Below, piece after piece: positions 59,054 through 64,000 of a stretch of DNA of 64,000 bases. The notes under the pieces are model-generated. The model was given only the letters and a program-made list of their open reading frames with translations. It was not told where the DNA came from and did no database searches. Each line of letters opens with the position of its first letter. The first letter of the stretch is position 1. The DNA comes from a bacterium (GTDB taxonomy: Bacteria; Eisenbacteria; RBG-16-71-46; CAIMUX01), in the NCBI GenBank assembly GCA_030431975.1, contig JAUIHP010000005.1:124001-188000 (forward strand). The letters are read 5' to 3'. The position numbers were made by a program, and so were the translations under genes.

Positions 59054-60273
59054 GATTTGGCCTCCGGATTCTCGATGAGAAGAGCAATGCCCTGCCCTCC
59101 CCCGATACACGCCGAGGCGATTCCGTAACGGCCTCCGCTGCGACGAAGCTCGTGAGCCAGCGTCAGCACGAGACGGGATCCGGTCGCACCGAGCGGATGC
59201 CCGAGAGCGATGGCCCCCCCGTTGACGTTGACCTTGTTGCGGTCGAGGCCAAGGTCTTTCTCGACGGCCAGGTACTGTCCGGCGAAAGCTTCATTGATCT
59301 CAAAGCGATCGACGGCGCCCAGCTCGACGGAAGCGCGCTTCAGGACCTTTCGAATGGCGGGCGCCGGACCGATTCCCATTTCGGACGGATCGACACCGAC
59401 GGATGCCCAGTTGCGAATCATCGCCAGCGGCTTTTTCCCGGATGCGGCTGCCGTTTCCTCACGGACGAGCACGAGCGCCGCCGCACCATCCACGATTCCC
59501 GATGCGTTACCGGGAGTGACGAAACCGTCCTTGGAGAAGGCCGGGCGGAGCTTGGCCAAACCCTCGATCGTCGTGTCGGGCTTCATATGATCGTCTTCGG
59601 TCACCGCCACCATGTCCCGCTTGACCTTGACCTCCACCGGGACGATTTCGACGTCGAAGAGACCGGCTTCCTTGGCCTTGGCCGCACGCTGTTGCGATTG
59701 CAGCGCGAACTCGTCCTGTTCTTCGCGGGTGACTTCGAAACGGCGCGCAAGTTTCTCCGCCGTCTGCGCCATGAAGAGCCCGCAGGTCGTATCCATCAGA
59801 GAGACCATCAAAGAGTCTTCGAGCTGAGCGTGTCCGAGCCGCAGCCCGGACCGCGAACCACGCACGACATGGGGCGCCTGGGAGAGGTTTTCCATTCCCC
59901 CGGCGACGACGGTGTCTGCTTCGCCGTTCTTGAGAAGGTAGCTGGCGGAAACCAACGACTGGATGCCGGAGCCGCAAAGACGGTTCACCGTCAGTGCGGG
60001 CGTCGACTGCGGCAGTCCAGCTCGAATAGCGACGTGACGCGCACCGTACAATGCGTCTCCACTGGTTTGGAGGGCGTTGCCCATGACGACGTGATCGACG
60101 TCATCAGCGGAGACGCCGGACTTGTTCAGCGCCCCCTCGGTGGCTTTCGCTCCCAACTCGATGGCGGAGACTCCGGCAAAGAGTCCCCCCGGACGTCCGT
60201 CGCCGCGCTTCCCGCCTTCCCATTCGGCCATGGCCGTGCGGGCTCCGCCCAAGATGGCGATCGCTTCGCTCAT
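59050..60273 (-). CDS. Acetyl-CoA acetyltransferase (thiolase)
   Basis: This 407-residue thiolase has the nucleophilic Cys in VNRLCGSGIQSLV, the second-site NVNGGAIALGHPLGATGSR and the C-terminal IASACIGGGQGIALL. It would cleave or form acetoacetyl-CoA or 3-ketoacyl-CoA. ATG 60273 with GAAGGGAAG upstream is preferred to the frame start at 60333. It overlaps the leuB-like gene and follows an enoyl-CoA hydratase by 16 bases, so it fits beta-oxidation or butanoyl metabolism. Direction and chain length are not known. Confidence 0.93.
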   Translation of the reverse strand: MSEAIAILGGARTAMAEWEGGKRGDGRPGGLFAGVSAIELGAKATEGALNKSGVSADDVDHVVMGNALQTSGDALYGARHVAIRAGLPQSTPALTVNRLCGSGIQSLVSASYLLKNGEADTVVAGGMENLSQAPHVVRGSRSGLRLGHAQLEDSLMVSLMDTTCGLFMAQTAEKLARRFEVTREEQDEFALQSQQRAAKAKEAGLFDVEIVPVEVKVKRDMVAVTEDDHMKPDTTIEGLAKLRPAFSKDGFVTPGNASGIVDGAAALVLVREETAAASGKKPLAMIRNWASVGVDPSEMGIGPAPAIRKVLKRASVELGAVDRFEINEAFAGQYLAVEKDLGLDRNKVNVNGGAIALGHPLGATGSRLVLTLAHELRRSGGRYGIASACIGGGQGIALLIENPEAKS

Positions 60274-60289
60274 GTTGTCGACTTCCCTT

Positions 60290-61072
60290 CTACTTTCCCT
60301 TGAACTCGGGCTTGCGCTTCGAAAGGAAGGCATCGGTGCCTTCCTTCCAATCGTCTGTGTTGGCAGCGAGGCCGAACTGGCTGACCTCGAATGCGAGGCC
60401 TTCCGCCAACGGCATGTCCCGTCCGCGAACGGCGGCCTGCAAGGCCAGGCTGACTGCCCGGGGTCCCCGTTTGTTCATAGATGCCGCAATCCCGCGGCAG
60501 GTCTCCATCAGTTCCTTGGCCTCGACGACCTTGTTGGCAAGCCCGATACGGTACGCTTCCTCGGCGTCGATCATGTTGCCGGTCAACGTCATCTCGAGAG
60601 CGCGTCCCAAGCCGACGATGCGGCCGAGACGTTGCGTGCCGCCGTACCCCGGAATGACGCCGAGGCCGACCTCGGGAAGTCCGACGCTGGCCGACGATAC
60701 GAAGACCCGCACGTGACAGGACATCGCAAGTTCCAGTCCGCCGCCCAAAGCAAATCCGTTGACGGCCGCAATGAAGGGCTTGCGGGCGTTCTCGATCTTG
60801 GAGAAGACGCCTTGTCCCCGCGCGGCGTGCGCCATCGCCTGTTCTGCGGACAGATCGGACAGCTCCCCGATGTCCGCGCCGGCTACGAACGCCTTTTCCC
60901 CGGCTCCGGTCAGAATGACTCCGCGGATTTCATCCTTCCCATGGACCTCGTCGACCAGGGCGTCCAGGTCGTTCATGGTGTCGTGATTGAGGGCGTTGAG
61001 CGCCTTCTGACGGTCGATCTGCACCTCGAGCCACGAGGCGTTCTCTTCGACGACTAGGTTCTTGTAGCTCAA
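60290..61072 (-). CDS. Enoyl-CoA hydratase/isomerase
   Basis: This 260-residue crotonase-fold enzyme has the oxyanion-hole segments GEKAFVAGADIGEL and GFALGGGLELAMSC. Both catalytic glutamates are present (GGGLELAMS and GLPEVGLGVIPGYGGTQRL). It would hydrate trans-2-enoyl-CoA, probably crotonyl-CoA or longer chains. The start is taken as TTG 61072 with AAAAGGAG upstream; the frame is open further. It lies between the two thiolase genes. Confidence 0.92.
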   Translation of the reverse strand: MSYKNLVVEENASWLEVQIDRQKALNALNHDTMNDLDALVDEVHGKDEIRGVILTGAGEKAFVAGADIGELSDLSAEQAMAHAARGQGVFSKIENARKPFIAAVNGFALGGGLELAMSCHVRVFVSSASVGLPEVGLGVIPGYGGTQRLGRIVGLGRALEMTLTGNMIDAEEAYRIGLANKVVEAKELMETCRGIAASMNKRGPRAVSLALQAAVRGRDMPLAEGLAFEVSQFGLAANTDDWKEGTDAFLSKRKPEFKGK

Positions 61073-61199
61073 GACTTTGTGTCTCCTTTTGGTAGCTCGG
61101 GACACCGCCCGGGGCCGACGCGGGCCGAAAGGAGGACAATAGTAAAGATCCTCCCGTTCTGCGAATGCAAACCGAGGCTCATTGGAGCTTCCGGAGGGC

Positions 61200-62402
61200 T
61201 TACTGACCCCGCTCCAAAAGCATGGCCATCCCCATCCCGCCGGAGACGCAGAGAGTGGCCACTCCGCGCTTCACGTCCCGCCGAATCATCTCGTGAAGTA
61301 GCGTCACCACGATCCGGGTTCCGGTGCAGCCGATCGGGTGTCCCAGCGAAATGGCTCCCCCGTTGACGTTCAGCGTTTCGCGATCGAGTCCCAGGTCCCG
61401 GTCGCAAGCGAGGACCTGAGCGGCAAAGGCTTCGTTCAGTTCGACGAGGTCGATGTCGCTCAGCTCGAGGTTCGTTCTTTGCAGCAGGGATCGCACCGCG
61501 GGAACCGGGCCGATTCCCATCGTCCGCGGGTCGACCCCGGCCGACGTCCAGTCCGTCATCGTAGCCATGACTTCGAGCCCCAGCCGCTCGGCCCGAGACT
61601 TCGACATGAGAACGAGTGCGGCCGCTCCGTCGGTGATTCCGGAAGCGTTGCCCGCGGTGATCGTCCCGTCCGACGCAAACACCGGTTTCAGCTTGGCCAG
61701 ACCTTCGGCGGTAACTCCGTCCCGGGGATGCTCGTCTTCCTCGACAACGGTGTCCCCTTTCCTTCCTGGAACCGTGATCGGAACGAGTTCCGAAGCAAAT
61801 CGCTTGGAGGCCCTCGCCTCGGTTCCTTTGCGCTGGCTTTCGGCGGCAAACTCGTCCTGTTCGGCGCGCGGGATATCGTACTCGCGCGCGAGCGTCTCCG
61901 CCGTCTCGCCCATGATCTGTTGCGCCAACGGACAGTTGAATCCGTCTTTGTACATCGCATCGACCAGGGTGGAGTGTCCCAAGCGGTATCCGGTGCGGAA
62001 CCGGTCGGCGAGAAAGGGAACGCGACTCATGGACTCGGTTCCACCCACAACGACCGTATCGGCTTCGCCCGCGCGGAGAAGACGCGCGCCCTGGGCGATG
62101 GCCTCCATTCCTGAGGCGCAGGCCATATTGATCGTGGAGGAAACCGTCGTGTCGGCAAGGCCCGCGCCGAGCGCGATTTGTCGGGCGGGATTCGGCCCGG
62201 TCCCGGCCTGACGGGCGCAACCGATGACCACCCGGACCTCTCCCCGGTCTTCGGGCAGGTCCTGTAGAGCGTCCCGGACGACCTGAACACCGATCTCGAC
62301 ACCGGTCAGGGGTGAGAGTGCGCCCAGAAACTTTCCGATCGGAGAACGACGGGCTCGAACGATCGCGATGGAATCGCGTTGGGCGCCGGAAGCATCAGAC
62401 AT
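61200..62402 (-). CDS. Acetyl-CoA acetyltransferase, second copy
   Basis: This 400-residue thiolase has the nucleophile in INMACASGMEAIA, NVNGGAISLGHPIGCTGTRI and the C-terminal LCVSGGMGMAMLLERG with the acid-base Cys. It differs clearly from the first thiolase gene, so the two are not a recent duplication. ATG 62402 follows GAGGAGGAGGG. It probably heads the minus-strand acyl-CoA unit. Either thiolase could be degradative or biosynthetic. Confidence 0.93.
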   Translation of the reverse strand: MSDASGAQRDSIAIVRARRSPIGKFLGALSPLTGVEIGVQVVRDALQDLPEDRGEVRVVIGCARQAGTGPNPARQIALGAGLADTTVSSTINMACASGMEAIAQGARLLRAGEADTVVVGGTESMSRVPFLADRFRTGYRLGHSTLVDAMYKDGFNCPLAQQIMGETAETLAREYDIPRAEQDEFAAESQRKGTEARASKRFASELVPITVPGRKGDTVVEEDEHPRDGVTAEGLAKLKPVFASDGTITAGNASGITDGAAALVLMSKSRAERLGLEVMATMTDWTSAGVDPRTMGIGPVPAVRSLLQRTNLELSDIDLVELNEAFAAQVLACDRDLGLDRETLNVNGGAISLGHPIGCTGTRIVVTLLHEMIRRDVKRGVATLCVSGGMGMAMLLERGQ

Positions 62403-62848
62403 GGCGGTCCCTCCTCCTCGAACTGAAAAGTACTCGGCCAAGGCAAACGCACAGCCTAACGCTCGAAAAGACCCCAAATCAATCCGTGAGCGGTACGGAG
62501 CCCCTTCCAGCCGGCCCTGCCCTACCTCGAGGAGAGTTCGAACCGTCCATCCTGGCTCGAGGCGGGCGGAGTGGGTCCTGCCACAAAACGCGCCGTCGCA
62601 GGCTCCCGCGGTCCGTTTTTGCGCCCACCTGTGGCACCGGATTCACAGGTCCCCGTTCTCCCGAGCGGGTCGCCTTGCCTGTATACTCCTCCCTCGCAGT
62701 AAGTTGTGAACTCAACCCTGCCACCCCCACCGTCCGGCATGACACTTACCCCCGTGTAGTGAGCCGGCCGCGAAATGAACAGGTGCGGGAGGCTGGAAAG
62801 AACGCAATCCGGCAGCGGAAACCGTTCGCACGACTCTGGGGACTTTCT
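62403..62848. other. Gap between divergent genes
   Basis: This 446-base spacer lies between the second thiolase (minus) and the Omp85-like gene (plus). A TATACT (62682-62687) could be a -10 but has no matching -35. The open frames in it have no recognisable product. The true start of the Omp85-like gene may lie up to GTG 62759. Confidence 0.5.
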
Positions 62849-64000
62849 TTGACCGCGACCGCTCGACACTGCAGCCGCCTGGTGCTGTTCGTACTTCTCC
62901 TCTCGCTCTGCGCGACCGTGTTTCCGGTGAGTTCCCGGGCAAACCCCGGGCCGGGTGACTCCAGATCGCTGGAAGTCACGGGTTTGGAGTTCGAGGGACT
63001 CGAGAAGACGCGCGAAACTCTGGCCCGACGGGCTGCGGGAATCGAAGTGGGCCACACCGTGACGCCTGCGCAACTGGCCGGTCTGGAGTCACGGCTCGAA
63101 CGCTCCCGGCTCTTTCGGAAGGCCGAGGTCCGAGTCCTTGCGGGAGCGGAACGAGGTGAGGTTCAGCTCGTCATTCGAGTCGAGGAGAGCCGGCCCCACT
63201 TCCGATTCGGGCTGGGCCACCAGGACCTGGACGGTTGGTTCCTCGAACCGGTCGAATTCAACCTCGACAACCTTACCGGTCGCGGCGAGCACTTCGACCT
63301 GTCGTGGCGGATCGGCTTCCGAACGAACGGGCTCCATCTCAACTGGCGCCTTCCCTCGCCCGAGTCCCATCGAACCTACGTCGGTTGGGGATGGCACGGG
63401 GTGTCCCACGATCGACTCTACTTCGCCGAGAGCACGGAAATCGCTCACGAGGTGCGTCGGCAGAGTTTCGACGTCAACGGTTCGGTTGATTTAGGGCGCG
63501 GGTTCTACTGGGAAGGCAGCGTCGCCTACGAGAGAACGGCCGTCGACTCCTCGGCACGTGTCTATGTCGACTCGCCCAGCGGCGCCGAATCCGGTACCGA
63601 GATTCGCTACGCACAGCTCCCTGAGACGATTCAGGCGTCGGTCGACACGACGATGGGAGTTCGTGTTCGGAGCGCGTGGATTTTCGACGGACGTCGCGGG
63701 CAGGAATTGGCTCGTGAGGGCACCTGGGGTCGTGTCGTTTACGAAGCCCTCAGCTCGGAGAGAAGACCGATCCACCGCGGAGAGTTGGATCTACGCGCAT
63801 ACAAGGCACCCTTTCCCGGCTGGCAATTGGCCGCGCGGCTCCATGTCGAAGCGGTCTCCAAGAACTCACCGTTCCATGAACGCATCTACCTCGGTGGGCT
63901 CTACACGGTCCGCGGATACGCCACCCATGTCTTCTCTCCGCCGGAAGGACACCGACGTCGAGTCGTCGTCTCGGCGGAGATTCGTCGCGTCTGGGTAGGA
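62849..64000 (+). CDS. Omp85/BamA-family outer-membrane protein (3' end outside window)
   Basis: At least 384 residues are visible and the frame is still open at the window edge. A signal peptide (RLVLFVLLLSLCATVF then VSSRA) precedes one POTRA-like domain (EVTGLEFEGLEKTRETLARR, ERSRLFRKAEVRVL and VQLVIRVEE). A beta barrel follows, with FNLDNLTGRGEHFDLSW and the conserved loop YLGGLYTVRGYA, the counterpart of the VRGF motif. A single POTRA points to a TamA/TpsB-like or patatin-associated variant and not BamA itself. TTG 62849 is chosen because it gives a normal signal peptide and has GGGGA upstream; GTG 62759 is possible. Confidence 0.78.
   Translation, partial: MTATARHCSRLVLFVLLLSLCATVFPVSSRANPGPGDSRSLEVTGLEFEGLEKTRETLARRAAGIEVGHTVTPAQLAGLESRLERSRLFRKAEVRVLAGAERGEVQLVIRVEESRPHFRFGLGHQDLDGWFLEPVEFNLDNLTGRGEHFDLSWRIGFRTNGLHLNWRLPSPESHRTYVGWGWHGVSHDRLYFAESTEIAHEVRRQSFDVNGSVDLGRGFYWEGSVAYERTAVDSSARVYVDSPSGAESGTEIRYAQLPETIQASVDTTMGVRVRSAWIFDGRRGQELAREGTWGRVVYEALSSERRPIHRGELDLRAYKAPFPGWQLAARLHVEAVSKNSPFHERIYLGGLYTVRGYATHVFSPPEGHRRRVVVSAEIRRVWVG

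Noticed and set aside
62682-62687. TATACT as promoter for the Omp85-like gene
   Set aside because: No -35 lies at a proper distance and the site is nearly symmetric, so its direction cannot be assigned.

Overview
The window is GC-rich, densely coded DNA from a Gram-negative (diderm) bacterium, and most genes lie on the minus strand. Evidence for an outer membrane includes an Omp85/BamA-type barrel, a PorV/PorQ-type barrel carrying an OmpA anchor, and a molybdate-binding lipoprotein. Two secreted proteins end in FlgD-like or sorting-type C-terminal domains, and there is a DUF2723 membrane glycosyltransferase. This combination is typical of the FCB group and neighbouring lineages such as Eisenbacteria or Krumholzibacteriota. 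That placement is an inference from gene content; no marker gene was compared.

Layout. (1) 7-6769, minus: a surface-polysaccharide block with a Dol-P-Man-synthase-like GT2, a GT2 fused to a degenerate polyprenyl glycosylphosphotransferase, a secreted beta-propeller protein and a GT4. (2) 7028-10308, plus: a molybdate uptake operon (XRE-PBP regulator, modA, modB, short modC) with an operator-like inverted repeat on the promoter. (3) 10423-13639, plus: a GYF/CD225 protein, a DUF2752 protein, a Nudix-GNAT fusion, repeat locus A, a small coiled-coil protein and a DinB-like protein. (4) 13685-27036, minus: a sugar-nucleotide and glycosyltransferase block (UXS-type decarboxylase, GT2, epimerase, DUF2723-TPR, GT4, methyltransferase), preceded by nusB and the riboflavin genes ribH, ribBA, ribE and ribD. 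Start-stop overlaps are common, so this may be one long transcription unit. (5) 27098-45540, minus: an orphan prepilin, a PorV-OmpA fusion, and a 5,330-residue secreted multidomain protein whose gene fills 16 kb. (6) 46281-57872, minus: a YchF-like ATPase, tRNA-Lys, purA, serA plus a class V aminotransferase, the protein quality-control set tig-clpP-clpX-lon, and tRNA-Leu. (7) 57992-62402, minus: an isopropylmalate-dehydrogenase-type enzyme with two thiolases and an enoyl-CoA hydratase. (8) 62849 to the window edge, plus: a partial Omp85-type protein.

The most striking signal is not a protein. Five intergenic loci (near 12.6, 15.5, 47.4, 47.9 and 57.7 kb) hold twelve copies of a 25-nt hairpin. 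Its inner stem is constant, its loop is usually GNRA-like, and its outer stem switches between GGC/GCC and GCC/GGC with both sides changed together. Most copies are preceded by a second hairpin whose sequence is private to the locus but whose fold is kept. At four of the five loci the array runs in the sense direction straight into the ribosome-binding site or start codon of the next gene. The fifth faces the 3' end of tRNA-Lys. This looks like a structured RNA or REP-like family that I do not recognise.
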